From Calothrix parasitica NIES-267 (GTDB lineage Bacteria > Cyanobacteriota > Cyanobacteriia > Cyanobacteriales > Nostocaceae), in NCBI RefSeq assembly GCF_002368095.1, contig NZ_AP018227.1:3505563-3569562 (forward strand): a stretch of 64,000 bases of DNA. Reading direction: 5' to 3'. The translations under genes and the position numbers were made by a program. Below the pieces are notes generated by a model. That model saw nothing but the letters and a program-made list of their open reading frames with translations, ran no database searches and had not been told where the DNA came from. Shown here piece after piece: positions 37,203 to 45,827 of the stretch (positions are counted from its first letter, which is position 1; each line of letters opens with the position of its first letter).

Positions 37203-37912
37203 GCTGGGAAAACTCTAATTACTCGGAGGACTCTATAAACTTAATAAATTTTGCCACAACCTTGCAGAAGCTCAACAGAATCATTAAAAATCTAACTTAT
37301 TTTTCGTGATTGAATGAGGAGATGGGGGAGATTGGGGGATGGGGAGATTGGGGGATGGGGAGATTGGGAGATGGGGAGATTGGGAGACAAGGGGAGATTC
37401 CTAACTGATAACTGTTAATTATTAATTGATAACTGTCTATAGATGTATAAACAAATATTGACTTAAAAATATGATTATGCAGACAATACCATCATCATCT
37501 AAGTAGTGAATGTCATAAATTATAAAGATTATCTGAATTTGATTCTAGTAAGCGAATTTTGTAATTTAGACTTGCCGTATTTAATTCGCTGTATTTTTTA
37601 TAAGTTCGTGGCACAAGCTGTAACAATATTACGTCTGACTACAATCACATCAGTTCTGTTCTATTTACATATATACATAGTAGTCAAATAGTAACCAAAA
37701 TTAGTTAATTGCAATTATGACCAAACAGCAAATTAAAGACAATAAATATAAGCCTCCGGATTTATCCATGATTATTTAAAGCTTCTGGGTTAAATAAAGA
37801 ATTAATCCTTACATAAATGCATCCGTTGTTAAAATCCAAAATCCCGTACACTTGCTACAACGGAGGGAACCTCCGCAACGCAGTGTACTCAAAATCTAAA
37901 ATCTAAAATCGA
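37203..37912. repeat. Gap with GGGGAGATT runs and a GGAGGTTCCCTCC-type repeat
   Basis: 37317-37390 is a low-complexity GATGGGGGAGATTGGGGG array. 37855-37890 holds a TGCTACAACGGAGGG ... CCTCCGCAACGCA repeat, whose reverse complement is at 57358-57395. The AT-rich middle has one short open frame (37506-37691) that I do not believe. Divergent promoters of valS and the permease gene are expected at the two ends. Confidence 0.65.
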
Positions 37913-39202
37913 ATGACTATTCAAACTGATAAACCGAAAACTAAATCAATTTCACCTTGGGCTTACGTTCCGACCCTTTATTTTGCTCAAGGGATACCGT
38001 ATATGATTATTAATGTCTTATCGGTAGTTTTCTATGATGATTTAGGAATCAGCGATGCTCAAATTGCAGCCTGGACGAGTTTGATAAATCTTCCTTGGGT
38101 TCTCAAAATGTTCTGGGGACCTATTGTTGATATTTACTCTACAAAAAGAAGATGGCTCTTAGCAATGCAAGGGACAATGTTCTTTTGTTTGGGTTTATTA
38201 GCTTTGTCATTGCAGCTAGAAAATTTCTTTTATATTTCCCTTGCTATTTTAGCTGTTGGTGCATTTGTATCGGCAACTTATGATATTGCTACGGATGGCT
38301 ATTATATGTTGGCTTTAAGCACGGAACAACAAGCATTTTTTGTTGGTATTCGCGCTTTTTGTTATCGAATGGCGATGATTTTTAGTACGGGAGCTTTACC
38401 AATTATTGCTGGTAATTTAAACAAAAATATCAACAGTTTCTCTTTGAGTTGGTCAATCACTCTGGGTTTAGCTGCTGCAATATTTGTCATACTATTTATT
38501 TTACATAATATATTCTTACCTGCTCCAGAAGCTATAAATAAACCAAGTGAAGAAAATACTACAACTAATATTCCATTTTTAGAAGTTATTCGTAGTTATA
38601 TTTCTCAACGAAGAATAGGAGCAATATTAGCATTTATCTTACTTTATCGATTGGGCGAGGCAATGTTGTTAAAAATGGCGACATTATTTTTAAAAGCTGA
38701 TGTTGCTGAAGGTGGTTTTGGTTTAAGCAATACGCAATATGGACTTGTATACGGAACTTTTGGCTATATTTCTTTGATAGTAGGCGGTATTTTAGGTGGG
38801 TTGATTATAGCTAAATATGGTTTAAGAAAATGCTTGCTACCAATGGCTTTAGCATTGAATTTACCTGATTTATTCTATGTTTATATGGCTTATGCTAAAC
38901 CACCGTTAGAATTCGTTTATCCTTTAGTTTCTTTAGAACAATTTGGATATGGTTTAGGAACTACAGCTTTTATGGTGTATTTAATTCACATCTGTAAAGG
39001 ACAATATAAGACTTCTCACTTTGCTATTTCGACGGGATTAATGGCGTTTGGTTTAATGCTTCCCGGTGCAATTAGTGGTGTAATTAAAGATGCGCTGGGA
39101 TATCCATTATTCTTTGTTATAGTTTGCTTGTTAACTCTTCCCGGTATGGCGACTATCTTCTTTATTCCTATAGATGAGGAAGCGGAAAGTAAAGCTAGTT
39201 GA
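37913..39202 (+). CDS. AmpG-like MFS permease
   Basis: Major facilitator protein of 429 aa with about 12 membrane segments. The N-terminus SPWAYVPTLYFAQGIPYMII and the loop NLPWVLKMFWGPIVD between helices 2 and 3 are typical of the AmpG/PAT branch, which imports muropeptides (GlcNAc-anhydroMurNAc peptides) or related solutes. The next gene encodes an amino-sugar kinase of the BadF/NagK type, 137 bases downstream on the same strand, supporting a role in cell-wall sugar recycling. Substrate is inferred, not shown. A strong hairpin follows the stop. Confidence 0.87.
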   Translation: MTIQTDKPKTKSISPWAYVPTLYFAQGIPYMIINVLSVVFYDDLGISDAQIAAWTSLINLPWVLKMFWGPIVDIYSTKRRWLLAMQGTMFFCLGLLALSLQLENFFYISLAILAVGAFVSATYDIATDGYYMLALSTEQQAFFVGIRAFCYRMAMIFSTGALPIIAGNLNKNINSFSLSWSITLGLAAAIFVILFILHNIFLPAPEAINKPSEENTTTNIPFLEVIRSYISQRRIGAILAFILLYRLGEAMLLKMATLFLKADVAEGGFGLSNTQYGLVYGTFGYISLIVGGILGGLIIAKYGLRKCLLPMALALNLPDLFYVYMAYAKPPLEFVYPLVSLEQFGYGLGTTAFMVYLIHICKGQYKTSHFAISTGLMAFGLMLPGAISGVIKDALGYPLFFVIVCLLTLPGMATIFFIPIDEEAESKAS

Positions 39203-39216
39203 ATGAATTAAATATT

Positions 39217-39259
39217 AAATAAAGGTGGGTTTGAGCTATTCTAACTCACCTTTTTATTT
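39217..39259 (+). terminator. Rho-independent-type terminator after the permease
   Basis: AAATAAAGGTGGGTT (39217-39231) pairs with AACTCACCTTTTTATTT (39243-39259), leaving an 11-base loop; the right arm ends in a U-rich run. It would end most permease transcripts before the kinase gene, which may then have its own promoter. Confidence 0.7.
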
Positions 39260-39287
39260 GGATATAATTAAAGACCTCACCCTCAAT

Positions 39288-39310
39288 CCCTCTCCTTATT
39301 AAGGAGAGGG
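39288..39310. repeat. Intact palindromic repeat, CCTTATTAAGG centre
   Basis: CCCTCTCCTTATTAAGG continues as AGAGGG, preceded by GACCTCACCCTCAAT. It is the second uninterrupted member of the family targeted by elements A, B and C. Confidence 0.85.
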
Positions 39311-39339
39311 AAGTAGAAGTTAATTTATACTTTAAAACT

Positions 39340-40281
39340 ATGTCTTTCGTTATAGGAATTGATGGTGGTGGAAGTAAGACAGTTTGTATTTTAATAAATG
39401 ATAAATGTGAAATTTTAGGACGTGGTGAAGCTGGTTCTGCAAATCATCAGAGTGTAGGAATTGAAGCTGCAAAGTATTCTATAGAATCAGCTATTAATCA
39501 AGCACTTATTCAATATAAGAACATTAAAATAGACGCGATTTGTTTGGGTTTAGCTGGGGTAGGACGTTCGAGAGATATTGAATTAGTTAAAAATATAGTT
39601 CAAGAAATACAAGTTACTAGAAATATAAAATCAGAAAATATAATTATCTCTCACGATGCTTTAATTGCTTTGGTTGGTGGAGTTGGTCGTGATATAGGGA
39701 TTGTGGTTTCTGCTGGAACTGGTTCGATAGTTTTCGGTAGAAATCATCGAGGTGATACTAAAAGGGTCGGTGGTTGGGGATATATTTTAGGTGATGAAGG
39801 TGGAGCTTATCAGATTGCAGTTGCGGGAATGAAATCTGTTTTCAAAGCTTATGATGGGAGAGGAATTTCTACCAGTTTGGTGGAAGATTTTAAAGGTCAT
39901 TTTGGTTTAAATAATATAGAAGAATTAATTGAAGTAGTTTATCGGAGCGGGTTGGGTGTTAAGGAAATTGCTGGTTTAGCTCCTATTGTTGATAATGCTG
40001 CTTTTTTAGGTGATAAAGTTGCAAATCAAATTATTGATGATGCTGTTGATGAATTGGTGAAAGCAACTGTTACCGTGATTAATGAGATTTTTGTTGAGAG
40101 AGAGTTTTTTGAAGTTGTAACTACTGGAAGTGTTTGGAAAGGTAAATCTAAAATTTGGGAAAGATTTGTAAGCTGTATTAATCGAGATTTTGCGAATATT
40201 AATGTGATTTTTCCGAGATTTGAACCTGCTTATGGTGCTGGTTTATTGGGGTTGGGGAGTTTGGAAGAAAAAAGTAAATAA
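39340..40281 (+). CDS. BadF/BadG-family kinase (N-acetylglucosamine kinase-like)
   Basis: ASKHA-fold ATPase of 313 aa, most like N-acetylglucosamine or N-acetylmuramate kinases. Phosphate-1 motif GIDGGGSKT (6-14); phosphate-2/adenosine region VVSAGTGSIVFG (about 128-139) with GGWGYILGDEGGAY (148-161), the hallmark of NagK-type enzymes; TTGSV near 267 and FEPAYGAGLLGL near the C-terminus. BadF/HgdC relatives that activate dehydratases carry iron-sulfur cysteines, which are absent here, so the sugar kinase reading is preferred. Lies behind the AmpG-like permease. Confidence 0.88.
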   Translation: MSFVIGIDGGGSKTVCILINDKCEILGRGEAGSANHQSVGIEAAKYSIESAINQALIQYKNIKIDAICLGLAGVGRSRDIELVKNIVQEIQVTRNIKSENIIISHDALIALVGGVGRDIGIVVSAGTGSIVFGRNHRGDTKRVGGWGYILGDEGGAYQIAVAGMKSVFKAYDGRGISTSLVEDFKGHFGLNNIEELIEVVYRSGLGVKEIAGLAPIVDNAAFLGDKVANQIIDDAVDELVKATVTVINEIFVEREFFEVVTTGSVWKGKSKIWERFVSCINRDFANINVIFPRFEPAYGAGLLGLGSLEEKSK

Positions 40282-40404
40282 TTGATGTCAACTCTTGCAA
40301 AATTGGATAAACAGCTTCAGACTATTAAGTTAGAGAAATACTGACTAAGTGAATTTTAATCACGCTTTTAAAATCATCTGACTTGTTTCCCAGAGGGAAA
40401 ATTA

Positions 40405-42516
40405 TTGAAAATTCAAAGGGAAGAATCATTGAAAATTCAATCTATTGATAATAAATCTCGGTATCTACAAGACGTAATACAATTATGGGGTCAAAATCGT
40501 AAAACTCTGGGTTTGTTTCCCAAAGATGCTTTTAAAGAACGAGCTACAAAGCAGGAAATACTTATAGCTGTCGATTCTGAAGCGGAGTTTGCTGGTTATT
40601 TATTATTTCGTACATCTTTTAATCGTATTACTATCGTTCATCTTTGTATAGCACCGTTACATCGAGGTAAAGGTATTACCAAAAAGCTAATCGATAAACT
40701 TAAAAAAATTACTAAAGATACACATGAAGGTATAGGTTTAAGCTGTCGTAATGATTACGGATTGGACAATATGTGGTCTGGTAATGGTTTTATCCCTAAA
40801 TGGGAGAAATCTGGTAGAGGTAAGAATGGGAAAACACTTACTTATTGGTGGTTTGATTACGGTCATCCCAATCTCTTATCTATTGTTGTTAATCAAAAGT
40901 TAGAATCAAAACTTTGTGTTGTTATTGATAGTCAGGTTTTTTTCGATTTATATGCTGATGAGTCTTTAGATAATGAAGAATCGAAATTGCTTTTACTTGA
41001 TTGGTTGGAGTATGAATTAGAGTTATGTTTAACTGATGGATTATTCATTCAGATAAATAGTATTGAGAACAAAGAAAAAAGAAAACTCTATCGTCAATTT
41101 GCTGAAAGTCAACAATTTACTGTTTTACCTAGTAAATCAGATAATTTAGATGATTATCAAGAAACATTGCAAAAATTTTTGTCTCAGAAGAACATTTTAA
41201 AATCGGAAATAAACTTCCATCATTTAGTTAGAGCTATTGTTTCAGATTCTCATATTTTTGTGACTACAGACTCGCGATTATTAAATATAGCTAACGAAAT
41301 TTACGAGAATTTTAAATTATCAGTTATTCGACCAAAAAATCTAATTGTTCAATTCAGCGAGTTTACAAGAAATCCGGAATATCAACCAACACGTTTATCT
41401 GGAACCTCTTTAGAACAAGTAATAATAAAAAAAGGAGAAGAAGAAGCAATAACTAATTATTTTTATTGTCCCGACCAAAATGAAACCAAAGCTCAATTTC
41501 AACAAAAATTACGTCGTTTTCTAACTAACCCCGAAAATTTTACATGTTTCAAAGTTGTCGATGCAGAAAATAAGCCATTAGCTTTAATCGTCTATGGTAA
41601 GCATAATGATTATGAATTAGAAATACCTATAATTCGAGTTGCGGACAATCCTTTATCTGCAACTCTTGCACAGCATTTGATATTTAAATCAATATTACAT
41701 TCGGCTGGTGAAAATCGTCAATCTACAATTATTAATGACTGTTTTTTACAAGAACAAGTTAATCAAGCTATTCAGGAATACCAATTTATTCAGGTTAATG
41801 ATAATTTTATAAGACTAAATTTAGCAGTTGTAGAAACCGCCGATCAGTTATCAAAACGTTTAAAAAAGATAGCGTCTAATTCTGAAAAGCAATATAATTT
41901 TTTTAATAAATTAGCTAAAAGTATTAAACAAGAAAGTTTTATTCATAACGTCCAAGAATCAGCAAATATTGAACGTTTTTTATTTCCTGCAAAAATTATT
42001 GATGCAGAAATTCCAACTTATATTATTCCTATTCAAGCGAAATGGGCTAAGGATTTATTTGATGAAGGATTAGCAAATCAACATTTGTCTTTATTTGCAG
42101 CTAAGAGCGAACTTGCTTTTAATAAAGAAGCAGTTTACTATCGTTCAGCGAAAACGAATGGAAAACTCAAAGCTCCTTTCAGAATTCTTTGGTATGTCAG
42201 TATAGACCCAAGTTATGTTTATGTAGGAGCGATTCGAGCTTGTTCTTTAGCTGATGAAGTAATTATCGATAAACCAGAAAATCTTTTTCAAATTTTTCAA
42301 CGTTTGGGTGTTTACAAATTAAGCGATATTTCATCTATAAACCAAGATAAAGAAGGAAATATCATGGCTATTCGTTTTAGTTATACAGAACTTCTAAATG
42401 AAATAGAACTCCGTACTATTCAAAAGATACTAAATAAGCCTAAAATCACATTTCAATCACTATATAGAGTTGACAATAATGTATTCAAGCAATTATATAA
42501 TAATAGTACAAAATAA
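40405..42516 (+). CDS. GNAT-PIN-PUA-like multidomain protein (defence operon gene 1)
   Basis: A 703-aa protein of unknown function. Residues about 10-150 are a GNAT acetyltransferase fold (VHLCIAPLHRGKGITKKLID is the acetyl-CoA loop). About 165-345 is PIN-nuclease-like: strand VVIDSQVFFDLY, then HLVRAIVSDSHIFVTTDSRLL; an Asn replaces an expected acidic residue (EINFHHL). The middle part may be a second GNAT. About 550-690 resembles a PUA/ASCH-type barrel (FRILWYVSIDPSYVYVGAIRA). Two TTG starts, 40405 and 40429, each have a GGGA-type ribosome binding site. It is first of five plus-strand genes; the ASCH gene follows 23 bases later. It could be a tRNA- or protein-modifying toxin or a regulator. 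Confidence 0.75.
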   Translation: MKIQREESLKIQSIDNKSRYLQDVIQLWGQNRKTLGLFPKDAFKERATKQEILIAVDSEAEFAGYLLFRTSFNRITIVHLCIAPLHRGKGITKKLIDKLKKITKDTHEGIGLSCRNDYGLDNMWSGNGFIPKWEKSGRGKNGKTLTYWWFDYGHPNLLSIVVNQKLESKLCVVIDSQVFFDLYADESLDNEESKLLLLDWLEYELELCLTDGLFIQINSIENKEKRKLYRQFAESQQFTVLPSKSDNLDDYQETLQKFLSQKNILKSEINFHHLVRAIVSDSHIFVTTDSRLLNIANEIYENFKLSVIRPKNLIVQFSEFTRNPEYQPTRLSGTSLEQVIIKKGEEEAITNYFYCPDQNETKAQFQQKLRRFLTNPENFTCFKVVDAENKPLALIVYGKHNDYELEIPIIRVADNPLSATLAQHLIFKSILHSAGENRQSTIINDCFLQEQVNQAIQEYQFIQVNDNFIRLNLAVVETADQLSKRLKKIASNSEKQYNFFNKLAKSIKQESFIHNVQESANIERFLFPAKIIDAEIPTYIIPIQAKWAKDLFDEGLANQHLSLFAAKSELAFNKEAVYYRSAKTNGKLKAPFRILWYVSIDPSYVYVGAIRACSLADEVIIDKPENLFQIFQRLGVYKLSDISSINQDKEGNIMAIRFSYTELLNEIELRTIQKILNKPKITFQSLYRVDNNVFKQLYNNSTK

Positions 42517-42539
42517 CCAAATATGAAAACAGTCTGAAA

Positions 42540-42983
42540 ATGCCTGCTAATATATTATTATTGTCAATCAAACCTGAATATGCATCAAAAATATTTTCAG
42601 GAGAGAAAACTGTAGAGTTGCGTCGTGTACGTACTCGTTTAACTCAAGATGACATCGTTTTTGTATATGTTTCATCTCCGACAAAAGCTTTGGTAGGATT
42701 ATTTGAAGTAGAAAATATTATTCAGGAGAAAATAGGGTTACAACAAGATATTAAAACTTATTGGAATCTTGTTTACCAAAAAGCTGGTATCAGTTATCAA
42801 GATTTTGAAAAATATTATCAAGGTGCTTCTTTTTTTGTGGGAATATTTTTGATAAACCCGAGAAAATTCGACGTTTCAATTAACCTTGAAAATTTAAGAA
42901 AACAAATTCCCGAATTTACACCTCCACAAAGTTATCGATATTTGAAACAACTAGAATTTGAAAAATTTAAGTGTTTCATGTAA
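42540..42983 (+). CDS. ASCH-domain protein (defence operon gene 2)
   Basis: A 147-aa single-domain ASCH/PUA-like protein. The N-terminus LLLSIKPEYASKIFSGEKTVELRR carries the family pattern: K in SIKP, the GEKT turn and the ELRR strand; VFVYVSSPTKALVGLFEV completes the barrel. ASCH and the related EVE domains bind RNA or modified nucleic acid bases. It lies directly before mcrB (gap 5-26 bases depending on the start). The McrB here has no recognisable EVE/ASCH reader at its N-terminus, so this protein may supply that function in trans; that is inference. Confidence 0.82.
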   Translation: MPANILLLSIKPEYASKIFSGEKTVELRRVRTRLTQDDIVFVYVSSPTKALVGLFEVENIIQEKIGLQQDIKTYWNLVYQKAGISYQDFEKYYQGASFFVGIFLINPRKFDVSINLENLRKQIPEFTPPQSYRYLKQLEFEKFKCFM

Positions 42984-43009
42984 ATTAATTGGCTTTAGTA
43001 TCTAAAAAC

Positions 43010-44590
43010 ATGATAATTAGTAAAATAGATGAATTTATTGCGCTTTTTGCAGAATTTGTTGATTCATATCCAAGCACGTCTCAAGGGATAACTCATACTG
43101 CTGCTTACGCTCAACAGCGCGAAATTGCATTTAGAAATTATAGTGCGATCGCCAAAGCTGTGGATTCGGGAGAGGATGTAACTGACTCTGTTTTAGTAAA
43201 ACTATTACCTCATAACAATACTACTAATAATCATCAACGAAAAGCTTGGATTCACATTGCTCCAGCAGTCAAAAAGGATATAAAAGAATGGTTTGAAGGA
43301 GCAAGATGGACAAAATCAGAAGACTGGGAAAAAGTCTCTAATCGTATTTTTAATTTTATCCGTCGCTGCAATCAAAATCCAGATGAATTATCAACAGCTT
43401 GTAAAGAATTTACAGAATTACGTTACTCAAAAGGCTTTCAAGTCGGTATTCTTACACCTATTTTGAACGCATTACAACCAGATAAATTTTTATTAGTTAC
43501 CAATAAATCAAAAAATGTTATTAACTATTTTGCTAATACTAACTATAGTAGTAAACTGATTGATTATCCTAATTTAAACGATATCGGAAAAAAGCTGGTT
43601 CAAGAATTATCTCAATATATGCATCCTCCTGGTGTACCAGCTTTACGAGATGATGATTTATTTGATATGTTTTCTCACTGGTTAGTTGGAATTAAAAAAT
43701 ATAATTTTTCTCATCCAGATTCATCTATTAACAAATTTCCGAATAATTCTGATTTACAAATTATAGGATTACAACCAAAATATACTTTATCCGAATGTGC
43801 TGAAGAAATAGGAATAAATGAAAGTGAATTACAGCGTTGGATACGCTCAATCCACCGTAAAAAACAAGCTATTATCTACGGTTCACCTGGAACGGGTAAA
43901 ACATTTGTCGCTGAGAAAATTGCCAAACTTTTTATTAGTGATAGCGATGGTTTCTCGGAATTAGTACAATTTCACCCAGCTTATACCTATGAAGACTTTA
44001 TTCAAGGAATTCGTCCTCAAACTGAAAACGATAAATTAATATATCCTCTGGTTCCCGGTTGTTTCGTCAAATTTTGTCGAGAAGCAGAAAATCGTCAAGG
44101 TACTTGTATTTTTATAATTGATGAAATTAACCGTGGGAATATTGCTCAAATTTTCGGTGAATTGATGTATTTGCTCGAATATCGAAATCAGAAGATACCT
44201 TTAGCTGCTGGAAATACTTTTCAGATACCAGAAAATGTCAGAATTATCGGTACTATGAATACAGCAGATAGGTCAATTGCTGAATTCGATTATGCTCTTC
44301 GTCGTCGTTTTGCTTTTATTCAATTACGGTCTAATTACGAAATTTTGAATAAAATCTATCAAGATACTAACTTTCCTATCGATAAACTGATAAATATTCT
44401 ACATAAAATCAATCAAGTAATTAACGATAAAAATTATGAGCTTGGAATTTCATTTTTTATTACTAATAATCTCTTTGAAGATATTGAAGATATTTGGTGT
44501 ATGGAAATTGAACCTTATTTAGAAGAATATTTCTTTAATCAACCCGAAACTGTAGAGGAGTTTCGCTGGAATAAATTGCAGTTACTATAA
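43010..44590 (+). CDS. mcrB: McrB-type AAA+ GTPase (defence operon gene 3)
   Basis: Motor subunit of a McrBC modification-dependent (type IV) restriction system. Counting from an in-frame TTG at 42989 (7 residues longer than the ATG used here): Walker A GSPGTGKT at 298-305, McrB-specific FHPAYTYEDFIQG at 328-340, Walker B FIIDEINRG at 375-383 and the McrB signature MNTADRS at 423-429, with arginines ALRRRF after it. The ~290-residue N-terminal part is helical, includes FQVGILTPILNALQPDKFLLVTNK, and is not the 5-methylcytosine-binding domain of E. coli McrB, so its recognised target differs or is read by a partner. mcrC follows 14 bases downstream. Confidence 0.92.
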   Translation: MIISKIDEFIALFAEFVDSYPSTSQGITHTAAYAQQREIAFRNYSAIAKAVDSGEDVTDSVLVKLLPHNNTTNNHQRKAWIHIAPAVKKDIKEWFEGARWTKSEDWEKVSNRIFNFIRRCNQNPDELSTACKEFTELRYSKGFQVGILTPILNALQPDKFLLVTNKSKNVINYFANTNYSSKLIDYPNLNDIGKKLVQELSQYMHPPGVPALRDDDLFDMFSHWLVGIKKYNFSHPDSSINKFPNNSDLQIIGLQPKYTLSECAEEIGINESELQRWIRSIHRKKQAIIYGSPGTGKTFVAEKIAKLFISDSDGFSELVQFHPAYTYEDFIQGIRPQTENDKLIYPLVPGCFVKFCREAENRQGTCIFIIDEINRGNIAQIFGELMYLLEYRNQKIPLAAGNTFQIPENVRIIGTMNTADRSIAEFDYALRRRFAFIQLRSNYEILNKIYQDTNFPIDKLINILHKINQVINDKNYELGISFFITNNLFEDIEDIWCMEIEPYLEEYFFNQPETVEEFRWNKLQLL

Positions 44591-44604
44591 TTTGAATTTT
44601 ATGT

Positions 44605-45798
44605 ATGGATAATAGTTTAGATAAAATTAAAATTATTGAATTAATAGAGTATAAAACAGAATCATTTGCAAAATATAAAATACCAGAATCAATTGGAATA
44701 GAACTATATCAGAAATATACAAAACAAATAGATATCGAATTTCCTAATTATAAAACAGAAAATCAATGGCAGCTTAAAGCTAAAGGATGGGTAGGTTATA
44801 TACCTTTAAATCATCAACTTGCTGTAAAAATAAATCCCAAAGTGTCAATCGAGAATATCTTTGTAATGCTGGAATATGCTTACAAAATAAAAAGTTTCAG
44901 ATTTATAAAAGGATTAATGAACTGTGATTCCCTACAGGGATTTTATAATAATTTAGCCTATAAAGTAGCTCAACTGATTTTAAACCGAGTTCGTAAAGGA
45001 TTATATCGAATTTATATACCCAAAACACAACACCTTAATTATGTCCGGGGAAGACTCGATATATTAGAAACCATTAAACAACCGTGGAACATTAAACTCA
45101 AATCTCATTATCAAGAACAAACCATTGATATCGAAGATAATCAAATTCTTTTATGGACGCTGTTTATCATCAGTCGTAATAGCTTATGCTCGGAAGAAGT
45201 ATCAACTATTATCCGCAAAGCTTATCATACATTACAATCACTAGTAACTCTAAAACCTTTTAGTTCCGAAGATTGCTTTAAATTTAACTATAATCGCTTA
45301 AATCAAGAGTATCAATTATTGCATTACTTATGTCGATTTTTTTTAGAGAATACCGCACCAATTTACAACAACGGTAATCGAAATACATTACCATTTCTTG
45401 TCAATATGGCAAAATTGTACGAACTTTTCGTAGCTGAGTGGTTAAAAATAAATTTACCTTCAAACTTGATTATTCAATCTCAAAAAAGAGTCAATATAGC
45501 AAAAAACCTCAATTTTAAAATAGATTTAGTTCTATACGATATTTCAACTAATAAACATCGTTATATTCTCGATACTAAATATAAAAATCCCGAGAGTCCA
45601 TCATCTGATGACGTAGCTCAAGTAGTTACTTATGCTGTTTCACAAAAATGCTCGGAAGTAATTTTGATTTATCCAACTACATTAACTCATCCCCTCGATA
45701 AATTCGTTGGAAATATTCGAGTTAGGAGTCTAACATTTTCTCTAGATAAAAACCTTGATAAAGCTGGTAAAACCTTCTTGAAGCAACTCTTGTCTTAA
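44605..45798 (+). CDS. mcrC: McrC nuclease subunit (defence operon gene 4)
   Basis: Endonuclease partner of McrB, 397 aa. The N-terminal domain binds and stimulates McrB. The C-terminal PD-(D/E)XK nuclease shows D307 in FKIDLVLY, D323-T-K325 in YILDTKYK and Q339 in DDVAQVVTYA, all in the expected spacing, so catalysis looks intact. Starts at ATG 44605, 14 bases after mcrB, and is followed after 29 bases by the ADP-ribosylglycohydrolase gene. Cleaves DNA when McrB translocation brings complexes together, by analogy with the E. coli system. Confidence 0.92.
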   Translation: MDNSLDKIKIIELIEYKTESFAKYKIPESIGIELYQKYTKQIDIEFPNYKTENQWQLKAKGWVGYIPLNHQLAVKINPKVSIENIFVMLEYAYKIKSFRFIKGLMNCDSLQGFYNNLAYKVAQLILNRVRKGLYRIYIPKTQHLNYVRGRLDILETIKQPWNIKLKSHYQEQTIDIEDNQILLWTLFIISRNSLCSEEVSTIIRKAYHTLQSLVTLKPFSSEDCFKFNYNRLNQEYQLLHYLCRFFLENTAPIYNNGNRNTLPFLVNMAKLYELFVAEWLKINLPSNLIIQSQKRVNIAKNLNFKIDLVLYDISTNKHRYILDTKYKNPESPSSDDVAQVVTYAVSQKCSEVILIYPTTLTHPLDKFVGNIRVRSLTFSLDKNLDKAGKTFLKQLLS

Positions 45799-45827
45799 AA
45801 CTGCTGCATGTTAATCTTAAATAAAAG

